A stretch of DNA of 52,417 nucleotides from Candidatus Bathyarchaeota archaeon B26-2 (lineage in GTDB: Archaea; Thermoproteota; Bathyarchaeia; Bathyarchaeales; B26-1): contig LUCE01000004.1 in NCBI GenBank assembly GCA_001593935.1, forward strand, positions 1 through 52,417. The letters are read 5' to 3'. The position numbers were made by a program, and so were the translations under genes. A model generated the notes under the pieces. It worked only from the letters and a program-made list of their open reading frames with translations, searched no databases and was not told the origin of the DNA. Each line of letters begins with the position of its first letter. The stretch's first letter is position 1. This document shows, one piece after another, positions 29,292 through 39,086 of the stretch.

Positions 29292-29645
29292 TTATCTCTG
29301 GTATGGGATGAGGCAGAGGAACTTTAAGGCCTGATCGCTGACGTTCCTGAATTGGTGATTCTCGTTTGGAGGTATGAAGATTACGGAGCCCTCGGCGATC
29401 TCGTGCTCGCCATCCTCACCTACGACTACGCCCTTACCCTCCAAGACGAAGACCTCATGTTCCCACGGGTGCTTATGGTACGGGGTGTATCCGCCGGGCT
29501 CAAGCTCGAAGAGCCTCATGGCGAAGTTCTCAGCCCCGATCTTCTCATCTATGAGCCACCTAACCCTAACCTTGAGCGCTCCTTCACCCACATCCTCAGC
29601 CTCAACGTCGCGGTGATCGAAGACCTTCAACCGAACATCCCCCAC
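29292..29645 (-). CDS. Cupin domain protein
   Basis: GGYTPYHKHPWEHEVFVLEGKGVVVGEDGEHEIAEGSVIFIPPNENHQFRN. Confidence 0.9.
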   Translation of the reverse strand: MGDVRLKVFDHRDVEAEDVGEGALKVRVRWLIDEKIGAENFAMRLFELEPGGYTPYHKHPWEHEVFVLEGKGVVVGEDGEHEIAEGSVIFIPPNENHQFRNVSDQALKFLCLIPYQR

Positions 29646-29751
29646 CTCTTAAAATAGTCTAATCATCCTTCTCAGAGATACTTTAAGAGGCTTGTGGTAG
29701 ATGTGAACCTTTTCCTGTTTTGAGTACACAAATGTTTTTTCTTTTGAGTGC

Positions 29752-30903
29752 TCAAGAGAGGAGTCTCTTAGCCGCTTCGACGCTTGCTCCATCCTTAACC
29801 GGGTATCCCATGTCGGCTAAGGCTTTCTCGAGGGCGCTTACGGTCGTTATCACCTCTGGAGCCGAGATCGTGCCCATACATCCTATTCTGAAGATGAGGT
29901 CTCTAACCTTCCCAGCTCCGCCGGCTATAACTACTTTGTATCGTTCTCTCATGAGTCTACGAACCTCGAGGCCGTCTACACTCGTAGGCCTCTTGAAGGC
30001 GATCACGGTGTTAGATCGGGCTTCCTTCTTGGGAAAGACTTCGAGTCCCAAGGCTTCAATAGCCTCGTAGAAGGCTTCGCTGCAGACCCTATGCCTCTCG
30101 AAGCGTTTCTCTAGGCCTTCCTCCCGTATCATCTTCAAGGCTTCGTCGAGGGCGTAGAAGAGTGGGATCGCAGGCGTGAACGGAGTCTCCCATCGATCTT
30201 GGAAGCTCCTCATCGTGAGGAGGTCGTAGTAGAAGGGCCGCTTCGTCCTCTCGATCCATTTCCAAGCCCTCTCGCTGACCGAGATCAGGGATAGACCCGG
30301 CGGGCATGCCAGACACTTCTGGCTCCCAGCCACACAGACGTCTACGTTCCATTCATCCACCGGAAGCGTGTCTCCTCCAAGTATCGAGACAGCGTCTACG
30401 AGGAGGAGTAAGCCTCTCTCCTTAGCGATCTTCCCGATCTCGGGGAGGTCGCGCACTGTGACGCCCGTAGAGGTCTCGTTGTAGACTATGGCTATGATCT
30501 TTACGTCCTCCTCGAGTTCCAATCTCTGTTCTATCTGGTCCGCCGTGGGGGCTTCCCCGTACTCTAGCTTGATCTCGAGGGGTGAGCCTCCCCTCCTGAC
30601 GATCTTCTCCTTCATCCGCTCGCTGAAGAGCCCGAAGACCGGGATGAGGACCTTGTCGCCGGGGTTCACGAGGTTGCTGACCGCGCACTCAACCCCTCCC
30701 GTGCCGGATGCCGTGAGGACGAAGACCTCGCCTTCCGTCTGGAAGAGGTACCTCAAGTTCTCGATTATACCCTTGTATAGGGCCCTGAACTCCGGCCCCC
30801 TATGGCTTATCATGGGCTTCATCATAGCCTTAGAGACGCGTTCCGGGACGTTAGTAGGGCCCGGAACCATGATTAGGCTTCTCTCAGAAAACTCGCAGTC
30901 CAA
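29752..30903 (-). CDS. Class V aminotransferase (alanine/serine-glyoxylate aminotransferase-like)
   Basis: MVPGPTNVPERVSKAMMKPMISHRGPEFRALYKGIIENLRYLFQT; VAGSQKCLACPPGLSLISVS (PLP-Lys region). Confidence 0.92.
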   Translation of the reverse strand: MDCEFSERSLIMVPGPTNVPERVSKAMMKPMISHRGPEFRALYKGIIENLRYLFQTEGEVFVLTASGTGGVECAVSNLVNPGDKVLIPVFGLFSERMKEKIVRRGGSPLEIKLEYGEAPTADQIEQRLELEEDVKIIAIVYNETSTGVTVRDLPEIGKIAKERGLLLLVDAVSILGGDTLPVDEWNVDVCVAGSQKCLACPPGLSLISVSERAWKWIERTKRPFYYDLLTMRSFQDRWETPFTPAIPLFYALDEALKMIREEGLEKRFERHRVCSEAFYEAIEALGLEVFPKKEARSNTVIAFKRPTSVDGLEVRRLMRERYKVVIAGGAGKVRDLIFRIGCMGTISAPEVITTVSALEKALADMGYPVKDGASVEAAKRLLS

Positions 30904-31006
30904 CCTTACTTCACCATTCCAACCGGAGCGAAGCCACGGGTCTAATTCAAATAAGTTACGTTATTATTAACCTTTTGCATTCAAGATTCTTAAGGAGCGT
31001 TTAGAC

Positions 31007-31843
31007 TTGACCGAGCCGTCTGACATTTCGAAGCCTCCAATCGTTACTTTACTCACGGACTTCGGCTTGAGGGACCCCTACGTCTCCGAGATGAAGGCAG
31101 TCATCCTCTCGATCTGCCCAAGGGCCGAGATCGTCGATGTAAGCCACCTCGTAAGGAAGTTCGACATCCGGATGGGAGCCTTCATCTTAGCTCAGGCTGC
31201 ACCCTACTTCCCGGATGGAACAGTTCACGTCGCCGTCGTGGACCCCGGAGTTGGGACGGAGAGGCGTCCCATAATCGTTGAGACGAGACGCAGCTTCTAC
31301 GTGGGACCCGACAACGGGGTTCTCATGCTGTCAGCCCGGAGAGAAGGAATCCGCCACATCTACGAGATCAAGAACCGAGAGTACATGCTCAAGAAAGTCT
31401 CGAGAACCTTCCATGGACGCGACATCTTCAGTCCAGCTGCGGCCCATCTGGCCCTCGGGGTTCATCCAAACCTCTTCGGGCCGGAGGTAAGCGACCCAGT
31501 GATGCCCGGCTTCACTGAACCTAAGGTCCGTGGACGCGAGGTTCTAGGTGAGGTGATTCACGTAGACGACTTCGGGAACCTCGTGACAAACATCTCGTTG
31601 GAGAACCTTCTGGAGATAGGGGTTAAAGAGGGCGAGAACCTCAGAGTTGAGGTTGGAGGAAGAAGTCTCGACTTGAGGCTCTGCACGGCTTACGGCGAGG
31701 TCTCTCCGGGAGAGATGCTCACCGTGATCGGGGGAAGCGGTTTCTTAGAGGTCTCGGTGAACATGGGCAGCGCATCTCGGACTCTCGGGTGCGAGGTGGG
31801 TGAACTTGTCCGCGTCACGTCGCTGAGGAAGGCTGGGTTGTGA
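31007..31843 (+). CDS. SAM hydroxide adenosyltransferase (DUF62) family protein
   Basis: VTLLTDFGLRDPYVSEMKAVI; HVAVVDPGVGTERRPIIVETRRSFYVGPDNGVL; RTFHGRDIFSPAAAHLALG. Confidence 0.92.
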   Translation: MTEPSDISKPPIVTLLTDFGLRDPYVSEMKAVILSICPRAEIVDVSHLVRKFDIRMGAFILAQAAPYFPDGTVHVAVVDPGVGTERRPIIVETRRSFYVGPDNGVLMLSARREGIRHIYEIKNREYMLKKVSRTFHGRDIFSPAAAHLALGVHPNLFGPEVSDPVMPGFTEPKVRGREVLGEVIHVDDFGNLVTNISLENLLEIGVKEGENLRVEVGGRSLDLRLCTAYGEVSPGEMLTVIGGSGFLEVSVNMGSASRTLGCEVGELVRVTSLRKAGL

Positions 31844-32544
31844 GGGCCGTGTCGAGGACTCGTAGGATAAGGGTTATAGTCGACGAGAGGGAGCGGCCCT
31901 CCGGGGTTCCTGACGTTCTGAAGGGCTTCAACTTGATGGTTGATTATAGGGTTCTCGAGGTTGGAGACTACATAGTCTCACGTTACGCCGTCGAGCGTAA
32001 GGAGGTTCACGACTTCGTCCGCTCCCTATACTCGGGTAGAATCTTTGACCAAGCTCAACGCCTTGCCGAGGCTTATGAGAGGCCGATCCTCATAGTTGAG
32101 GGGGACCTCCGTCCAATCTTGGAGGGAAAGATCAAGCCTCAAGCCTACTGGGGAGCAGTGGCAACCTTGGCGCTCGGTTACGGGTTACACGCCTTCTTCA
32201 CTCCAGACGAGTTTCAGACCGCCAACCTTCTCTACGCGTTGGCGAAGAGGAAGATCGACGCCAAACCTGTCAGGCCGTTGGTCAGGAAGAAACCGAGGAT
32301 AGACGACTTGAGAAAGATGCAGATATTCCAAGTCTCAGGTCTCCCGGGAGTCGGCCCCAAGACCTCTGAAAGGCTGCTTAAGAGGTTCAAGACCGTCAGA
32401 GGAGTCTTCACAGCCTCGGTGGCCGAACTCTCCACCGTGAGAGGGCTGGGCAGAGTCAAAGCCGAGAAGATCGCGAGGTTCCTAGATGCGCCATACCAGC
32501 CGCTCAGAAAGGAACCCCAACAACTCCGCCTCAACGATGCTTAA
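31840..32544 (+). CDS. ERCC4/XPF-type nuclease with C-terminal helix-hairpin-helix
   Basis: VIVDERERPSGVP...EVGDYIVSRYAVERKEVHDFVRSL (GD-x-ERK-x-D core); LPGVGPKTSERLLKRF. GTG start overlaps upstream stop. Confidence 0.92.
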   Translation: MRAVSRTRRIRVIVDERERPSGVPDVLKGFNLMVDYRVLEVGDYIVSRYAVERKEVHDFVRSLYSGRIFDQAQRLAEAYERPILIVEGDLRPILEGKIKPQAYWGAVATLALGYGLHAFFTPDEFQTANLLYALAKRKIDAKPVRPLVRKKPRIDDLRKMQIFQVSGLPGVGPKTSERLLKRFKTVRGVFTASVAELSTVRGLGRVKAEKIARFLDAPYQPLRKEPQQLRLNDA

Positions 32545-33271
32545 GCGTTGTGAAAGACTCATGCCTGATCTTACGTATCGTCTCGAGCATCAATATTCCT
32601 AGGAAAGGGAGAAGCCCCATGCTCACGAAGGACAAGAAGACAGGTTGAATTTGTTGGATGTGTTTTGGATCTTGGGCTGAGACGAATATAAGAGGCAGTC
32701 TTAAGTCTAGAAGAGCGAAGGTTATCATCATCCCTATGAGAAGCGCTAATGAGAAGAGTGGAGGCTTATAGAGGTCATACGGGTTGTGGCTCCCCGTCCG
32801 TCTAACCGTCAATAACCACATGAAAAAAGCCGGAACAAGAAGAGCGTAGACCAGACCTAGGGCAGCCACCCCGGCCCCTAAGAGCCACAACAACCAGATT
32901 CCGGGGTTGATTAGGGTTGTTAAGAACCCAGCCGACCCTATGAGAACGGCGTCCCCACCCGTTAAGGGCTTGGCTTCAGACCTCTTCTCCGGAAACCTTA
33001 TTAGGAGCTGCGAGGCCAATCTGCCTTTCTCCGTTAGGCAATACCTGCCGTTCTCATCCTTCTCTATAAGGTCTCCCAGCATCTTCAAGTGGTAGTTGAG
33101 CTTCCCAGTGTTAGTTAAGCCAAGGATTCCCATCAACTCTGTGTAGGTCAGTTCACTCCTCCTGTGAAGCTCCAGAACTATCCTCCTCCTAATCGGGTGC
33201 TTGAGTATCCTATGTAGAGACTCTAAGTCTACACTCAACTCTCTCCAGCCTCTATTCTCCAGCAACCCCAA
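32531..33271 (-). CDS. Winged-HTH regulator with C-terminal transmembrane region
   Basis: ILKHPIRRRIVLELHRRSELTYTELMGILGLTNTGKLNYHLKMLGDLIEKDENGRYCLTEKG then several TM segments. Confidence 0.8.
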   Translation of the reverse strand: MGLLENRGWRELSVDLESLHRILKHPIRRRIVLELHRRSELTYTELMGILGLTNTGKLNYHLKMLGDLIEKDENGRYCLTEKGRLASQLLIRFPEKRSEAKPLTGGDAVLIGSAGFLTTLINPGIWLLWLLGAGVAALGLVYALLVPAFFMWLLTVRRTGSHNPYDLYKPPLFSLALLIGMMITFALLDLRLPLIFVSAQDPKHIQQIQPVFLSFVSMGLLPFLGILMLETIRKIRHESFTTLKHR

Positions 33272-33378
33272 ACATGAATCCTGAAGAGCCCGATTTAAGA
33301 CTATTTGACTAAAAAATTTATCATAACCTTATCACAGACCTATTCTTTACATGAAGAACAAAGAGGAAACTGAACAAT

Positions 33379-34656
33379 TTGAACGATGGGGGAGAACCGA
33401 AAAGAACGATAGTCAATGCGGGAGTTCCATCGTCGAGCCTGCGTGAAGTCGTTGGGAAGGTTTGTGGAAGAATAACTCCGAGGGAACTAGCCGATCTGAC
33501 GTACAGCCTCGTGCGGATTCCGAGCCCAACCCTCCATGAGGAGGAGGTCTCTAGGCATTACTACAGCGTGCTTGACGAGTTTGGGCTGGATGTCCGTCTC
33601 CAACCGGTGGATGGTGGGAGGAGTAACGTAATCGGTGTCTTGGCCGGCGTAGGCGGGGGAAACAACCTCCTCTTAGGCGGACATCTGGACACGATATCTC
33701 CAGAGAACTGTGTTGAGCCGAGGATTGAAGGAAATAAAGTCTATGGGAGGGGAGCCGAAGACATGAAGGGCTCCCTCGCAGCTATGGCCTTAGCGGCTAA
33801 AGCCTTGACCATCTGCGATGTTAAGCTTAAGGGAGACCTATTGTTGGCTGGATGGGTTGGGCATGAAGCTCCCCTAGGCATGGGGGAGGGCCCTAGGCTC
33901 CTAGCGAAGGAGATTAGGGACGGCCGCCTCAAGGTTGACGGAGCCGTCATAACCGAGGGGAAGATCGACAGCATAACCGTTGCCCAAGGCGGAATGGCCA
34001 TCTTCAAGGTCAAAGCCGAAGGAAGAAGAGGCGGAGTACATACGTCGCTTCTCCAACTGAGTTCAAACCCCATCTTATGGATGAGCCTAATCATAAAAGA
34101 ACTTCACAAAATGGACAAGGAGTTGGGAAGCAAGCCTTGGCACAGACTGATACCGGAGAGGCCTTCAATCCAGCTCGGGACGGTTCAAGGAGGAGACTTC
34201 TATAACCGGATGCCGGAGAACGTCGAGATAACCGGAACCATAAGGTGGGACCCCGACGAGGACTTCGAGACCGTCAAGAAGAACCTTCAAGAGAGACTGA
34301 AGAGAACTGAACAGCGAATAAAACACGAATTAGACCCTTCAGCCAAGATAGGACTGAACATGAGGATGATCAGAGACTCATACGAGCTGGATGAAGCCGA
34401 AGACCTGCCCCAGAAGCTCAGGGACGCATCCATCTTAGTAACCGGCGAGGACCTTAACGTAACGGGCATAAGGGTCGTAACCGATCTGTCGATCCTCGGC
34501 GGGGAGGGCGGCGTGCCGACAGTCGCCTACGGTCCGTCGATGCGCGGCGAGACGACGGCGCACTCGGATAATGAGTGGATAGACAGCGAACGACTGGCGA
34601 GAGTGGCGAGAACATTGGTAGCTCTAGCGATCCTCTACTGCGGCGTCGAGAACTGA
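33379..34656 (+). CDS. M20 family metallopeptidase (ArgE/DapE-like)
   Basis: NLLLGGHLDTISPEN; YGRGAEDMKGSLAAMALAAKAL; GETTAHSDNEWI. Confidence 0.92.
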   Translation: MNDGGEPKRTIVNAGVPSSSLREVVGKVCGRITPRELADLTYSLVRIPSPTLHEEEVSRHYYSVLDEFGLDVRLQPVDGGRSNVIGVLAGVGGGNNLLLGGHLDTISPENCVEPRIEGNKVYGRGAEDMKGSLAAMALAAKALTICDVKLKGDLLLAGWVGHEAPLGMGEGPRLLAKEIRDGRLKVDGAVITEGKIDSITVAQGGMAIFKVKAEGRRGGVHTSLLQLSSNPILWMSLIIKELHKMDKELGSKPWHRLIPERPSIQLGTVQGGDFYNRMPENVEITGTIRWDPDEDFETVKKNLQERLKRTEQRIKHELDPSAKIGLNMRMIRDSYELDEAEDLPQKLRDASILVTGEDLNVTGIRVVTDLSILGGEGGVPTVAYGPSMRGETTAHSDNEWIDSERLARVARTLVALAILYCGVEN

Positions 34657-34773
34657 TATAACAAGTAGCCTCTGTTCTCGGTTATCTTTGGCGTAACATT
34701 CACCGTGTCCTCTTCTCCACAACGCGATAATGTTATTAATATCCTAAAATGAACTGGGTTCTGGGTGGTGTTG

Positions 34774-35085
34774 ATGTACGTCGTGAACATCGCGAACCTT
34801 CCAGACGAAGCTAGGATCGTTGATGAGGCTACCGTAGGGTCTAAGAAGCTCATAGTTGCGGTCAGAGTTCTCAAGCCTAACGAGGTAGTTGAGCCTCATA
34901 AACACGAGGTTGAGGAACAGTTCTACCTAGTCCTCAACGGCAGGGGTATAGTCAAGATTGGAGACGAGGAGAGGGAGGTAGGCCCCCTAGACGCCGTATA
35001 CATTCCGGTTGGGATGGAACACTCAACTAAAGCCATTGGAGACGAACCCTTCAAGTACGTCTACGTAGAGGCTCTTGGGAAGTAA
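34774..35085 (+). CDS. Cupin domain protein
   Basis: EVVEPHKHEVEEQFYLVLNGRGIVKIGDEEREVGPLDAVYIPVGMEHSTKA. Confidence 0.88.
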   Translation: MYVVNIANLPDEARIVDEATVGSKKLIVAVRVLKPNEVVEPHKHEVEEQFYLVLNGRGIVKIGDEEREVGPLDAVYIPVGMEHSTKAIGDEPFKYVYVEALGK

Positions 35086-35210
35086 AGTTTACGTGAAAAT
35101 TAAACCAACAAACGGTACGCTATCAATCCTAGAAAGGTATGATTATAGCAAAGATTATCTCCTTCACGACGAGGAGACAAACCCTTAGCTACGTTCGGAT
35201 AGTACGTCTC

Positions 35211-35996
35211 CTACAGTTTGGAGAGCGTCTTTCTCAGTTCAGCTCCGTTCTTCTTCCACCAAGTGTATAGGATTTTTAGGTCAGTGTTGAGGCTGAAGTT
35301 TCGGACTCCAAGGTCTATGTATCTCTGGGCTTCCTCCGGCGTGTTTATCTCGGCCCTCGGGGCGACATCCATCTTCAGAGCTGTCTTTATGGTCTTTAGC
35401 TCTGCCTCCTTCACCTTTGGATGGTTCCTCTCTCCGGGGTGTCCTATGCTAAGAGAGTAGTCCGCCGGGCCGAACTGAACCATGTCTACGCCTTCCACAG
35501 AGAGTATCTCCTCCAGGTTCTCAACCGCGCTCTCCTTCTCGATCATTAGGGCTACGACGGCGTCGTCGCACATCTTCACAACGTCTGAGGCTGAGGCCTT
35601 CCCTGAGACGTACCCGATCCGCCTATCCACTCTGAAGCCGCTCTTTCCTTTAGGCTCAGCCCTAACGGCTTTGACGGCCTCCTCGGCGTCCTCGACTGTC
35701 CTTATATCCGCGAAGAGGAAGTTCTCTATTCCAGAGGCAAGAGCCCTACCGGCTATGTACGTTCTCGGCTCCTGATCGATCTTTATCATGGTTGAGAGGC
35801 CTACGAGTTCAGCCGCCCTAGCGAAGTTATCGAGGTCGTGGAGAGTATAAGGGCCATACTCACCCAAGAACTCGACGTAGTCGTAGAGGCCAGTGTAACC
35901 CAGAACCTCAACGAGGCCAGGCCAGATCATCAGAACCCGGGTTCCAAGGGTTGGCTCACCCTTATCGAGGAGGTTCCTAAGCTTATTCACCTTCAA
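35211..35996 (-). CDS. HpcH/HpaI aldolase family protein
   Basis: YDYVEFLGEYGPYTLHDLDNFARAAEL; VALMIEKESAVENLEEILSVEGVDMVQFGPADYSLSIG. Confidence 0.88.
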   Translation of the reverse strand: MKVNKLRNLLDKGEPTLGTRVLMIWPGLVEVLGYTGLYDYVEFLGEYGPYTLHDLDNFARAAELVGLSTMIKIDQEPRTYIAGRALASGIENFLFADIRTVEDAEEAVKAVRAEPKGKSGFRVDRRIGYVSGKASASDVVKMCDDAVVALMIEKESAVENLEEILSVEGVDMVQFGPADYSLSIGHPGERNHPKVKEAELKTIKTALKMDVAPRAEINTPEEAQRYIDLGVRNFSLNTDLKILYTWWKKNGAELRKTLSKL

Positions 35997-36077
35997 GGGC
36001 TAATCTTCCCCCTTAACAGAAGACCCTATTTCAAGGAGAGCCATATAAAGCTTCAGAGATGAGGGGAACACAGCCTT

Positions 36078-37247
36078 CTACGCCTTCGCCACGGGATAGA
36101 CGCCGTACTTCTTCGCGGTTCTAAGCATAGCCATGAAGAACACAGCCTTCACGTTTGGGTGGATAGTATTGGATGAACCGAGTATGTAGCCTCCTCCCGG
36201 GGCCGCGTCCCGAATGTTACTCAAGGTCTCACGGACAACAGCCTCTTCCGGGCCGAAGACCAAGCTCCGGGCGCAGTCAACGTTCCCCCATAGCACGAGG
36301 TTCGGGAAGGACCTCCTGAGGTCTTTAAGCCTCATCCCCGCTTGGGCATCGATCTCGCCGAATCCGTCGACACCGGACTCGGATAGGAGTTCTCTGGCAA
36401 TAGGCCAGATGTTCCCGTCCGTTCTGAAGATGTATGGGAGGCCGAGCTGGTGGCAGAACTCCGTGATCCTCTTCAACCTCGGCAGGATGAACCTCCTGAA
36501 GGTTCTTGGGGAGTAAACGGGACCTCGTGTGCCAGCCAAGTCTCCGCCTCCAAGTATGAAGTCGGCGCCATGCCTCTTCGAGGCCTCGATCATCTTCAGG
36601 GTTCGTTCAAGCTGGTTGTCCAAGTACCTCTCGACGAGGTGCGGCCTAGAGATTGTTGCTAGGAGCCAATGCTGGTCTATCGGTATGTTTATGCCTCCGT
36701 AACCGGCTATGAACTTCTCGTCTCCAAGCCTCTCCACGATGAGATCGTAGGCCTCAAAGGTCGTCTCGTCCACCTCAAAGCCTCCTCTTTCCAGAGACTC
36801 AACAAGCTTCTCTATAGCCTTGATTCCTTCACGCTTGATCGACGAGTCTATTGGCATACATTCCATAGAGACCGGGTTGTACCTCCGGACCTGCCATAGA
36901 CCTGTAGACTCGTCTTCGAAGTAGTACGTGTACTTGTCTATGATCCTAGTTGGGCCCTTCGACCCGGCGCTTGGAACCAGAGGCGGCCTAACGATGTCGA
37001 GCTCAAGCTTTACATGGAGCTCAATTATATCCTTCGCTATCCTCTTGACGAGGGTGTCCCGCTTACCCCTGTAAGTGAGCTCGTAGATCTGTCTCTGGCC
37101 GGGGCCTGAAGCAGCCGTGTAGGCTTCTCTACCCAGTATCTCCGAGGCCACGTTTGGGGATATACCTTGCTCGAAGAGGGGAACTCTGTCGGGCTCCTCG
37201 AAATCGAACGCCATCTCAACCCTTTCTCTGGAAGACAGCAAGTTCAA
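36078..37247 (-). CDS. Uroporphyrinogen decarboxylase (URO-D)-like family protein (divergent)
   Basis: RVEMAFDFEEPDRVPLFE; FILGGGDLAGTRGPVYSPRTFRRFILPRLKRITEFCHQLGLPYIFRTDGN. Confidence 0.82.
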   Translation of the reverse strand: MNLLSSRERVEMAFDFEEPDRVPLFEQGISPNVASEILGREAYTAASGPGQRQIYELTYRGKRDTLVKRIAKDIIELHVKLELDIVRPPLVPSAGSKGPTRIIDKYTYYFEDESTGLWQVRRYNPVSMECMPIDSSIKREGIKAIEKLVESLERGGFEVDETTFEAYDLIVERLGDEKFIAGYGGINIPIDQHWLLATISRPHLVERYLDNQLERTLKMIEASKRHGADFILGGGDLAGTRGPVYSPRTFRRFILPRLKRITEFCHQLGLPYIFRTDGNIWPIARELLSESGVDGFGEIDAQAGMRLKDLRRSFPNLVLWGNVDCARSLVFGPEEAVVRETLSNIRDAAPGGGYILGSSNTIHPNVKAVFFMAMLRTAKKYGVYPVAKA

Positions 37248-37444
37248 CCCTCCTAATGGTAAACTTCCGCTCTACCAAGACAGGCCCTTCCTTCATAGAC
37301 GTGATACCGATTCTAACATCCCTTTTAAGGTTCAATATCAAGAGTAGCAGATTGCGGTTCATATCTCTTTGGCTCCCAAAGGTTCTTCTAACGCTTTCGG
37401 ATAGATGAACAAGTTTTTATCCGGCATCGAAGAAGTGGGTAGTT

Positions 37445-38641
37445 GTGGTCGAAATGGCGAAGGAAATCCTCATAGTTATAATAGCCTCATCTCTAATCCT
37501 TAACGTGGCCTTAGGGTTATCCCTAGCGTCGGTGATTAACAGTATGGGCCTGATGGCCAAGAAGATAGCCGAATACGAAGCGAAGTGGGCTGAGGAGCCG
37601 TGGTCTCCACCTGAAGGGCTGGGTTATCTGCCTCCCGGAACCGTGGCCACACGGTGGAGCAGAGATATGGTTCTCGTCTACATCGATGCGAGGAGCTATA
37701 CGGACCCCAACTTTATGTGGAACCCGGAGAGGTTCAAGTGGCTCGTCGCCTACATCGACTCCGAGAATAGGACCGTAGACTTCCTCTTCGACGGCTTCCT
37801 CATAATAGGGTACATCTGGAAGGAAGGACGGTCTCTTCTACCTCTCAAGAATAAGAGCCCAGCCGACAAGAGCGACTGGGAGGACTTTCTGAACCTCCAA
37901 CTCGAGGTTGGAGCCAAGAACCTAAACGAAGCCATCAAAGAAGTGTCCCAAGAGCTGGGTGCACCCAATTACATGGCTAAACTCGTCCTAACGATCCCGT
38001 ATCCGGACAAGAGACAGCACGACTTTGGAGAAGTTGACGGCGAGAGCCTAGACCTCGGAAAAACCGAGGATAGGGTTAAGGCTGTTGAGTGGTTCGTAGA
38101 TGAGGCTCTCAGCCTCTGGTCACAGTACTACCTCAACGGGTCCGTGAATAGGCTGGAACTCATAGGCTTCTATTGGCTCCACGAGCAGGTTGAACCCGGA
38201 GACGCAGACGTCATAAGGGAGGTGTCAAGCCACGTACATGAGATGGGTTATCTTCTCTTCTGGATTCCGTGGTTCAGGGCTCCAGGCGTGGATAACTGGA
38301 GGGAGATAGGCTTCGACGTGGTCACGATGCAGCCGAACTATGCGTTCTACGACTGCGGCCTCGACCGTTTTGAGAAGGCTGCGGAGACCTGCTACCGGTA
38401 CGGGATGGGAGTCGAGATGGAACTACCCTTATACAAGAGAAACCCACGTATCTCAGATTGGAAAGAGTCCTTTGAGGCCTACATGGCGGCCGGTGTGAAG
38501 TACGGGTTTATGAACCAGGCGATGTTGACCTACTATTACGGAAACGCCTTTGTAACGATGGCGACAACCTCGGAGCTGAGAGAATACTACGAGAAGATAT
38601 ACTGGTTCGTCAAAGGAACCTACCCGAACGCTCCACCATAA
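37445..38641 (+). CDS. Membrane-anchored DUF4855 domain-containing protein (glycosidase-like TIM barrel candidate)
   Basis: N-terminal signal anchor; LVLTIPYPDKRQHDFGEVDGESLDL, LELIGFYWLHEQVEPGDADVIREV, VDNWREIGFDVVTMQPNYAFYD resemble DUF4855. Confidence 0.75.
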   Translation: MVEMAKEILIVIIASSLILNVALGLSLASVINSMGLMAKKIAEYEAKWAEEPWSPPEGLGYLPPGTVATRWSRDMVLVYIDARSYTDPNFMWNPERFKWLVAYIDSENRTVDFLFDGFLIIGYIWKEGRSLLPLKNKSPADKSDWEDFLNLQLEVGAKNLNEAIKEVSQELGAPNYMAKLVLTIPYPDKRQHDFGEVDGESLDLGKTEDRVKAVEWFVDEALSLWSQYYLNGSVNRLELIGFYWLHEQVEPGDADVIREVSSHVHEMGYLLFWIPWFRAPGVDNWREIGFDVVTMQPNYAFYDCGLDRFEKAAETCYRYGMGVEMELPLYKRNPRISDWKESFEAYMAAGVKYGFMNQAMLTYYYGNAFVTMATTSELREYYEKIYWFVKGTYPNAPP

Positions 38642-38782
38642 GATTCTTGAGCGGAAGGATAGACAAGAACACCGGTGTCACTGAGGTCGTCAGCCTTAAT
38701 TCATGGTTAACCCTTCTCGGTTTTGGGTCTAGATTGAAGGTTCACAACCACTTTAAGGCTTATAGAAGACCCCGTAAAGGAA

Positions 38783-39004
38783 ATGAGTGAAACAAGGAAA
38801 GTCTTAGAGGAGTGCAAGGAGAGCCTAGCTGAGATAAGGCGTCTCGTCAATTTCATAAGGTCGATGCCTCCCGAGGAATTTCTGGAGAGAGTGAAGAGTC
38901 TACCAATAAAGGATAAAGCCGTACTTTTGGATATGATCAGGCTTGGGGAACTCTCTCGGCAGGTGACGTCTGTTAGAGGGAGACGCCCGACTTACATACT
39001 TTGA
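38783..39004 (+). CDS. Small hypothetical protein
   Basis: 73 aa, charged, coiled-coil-like; intergenic position between annotated genes. Confidence 0.4.
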   Translation: MSETRKVLEECKESLAEIRRLVNFIRSMPPEEFLERVKSLPIKDKAVLLDMIRLGELSRQVTSVRGRRPTYIL

Positions 39005-39086
39005 GAACTGCTTGCCTTCTGAAGAGAGACTGCGCACAGTAATCTTAATTTGACGGGTTATCGATCTACTCTCTGTGAAAGTTTAG

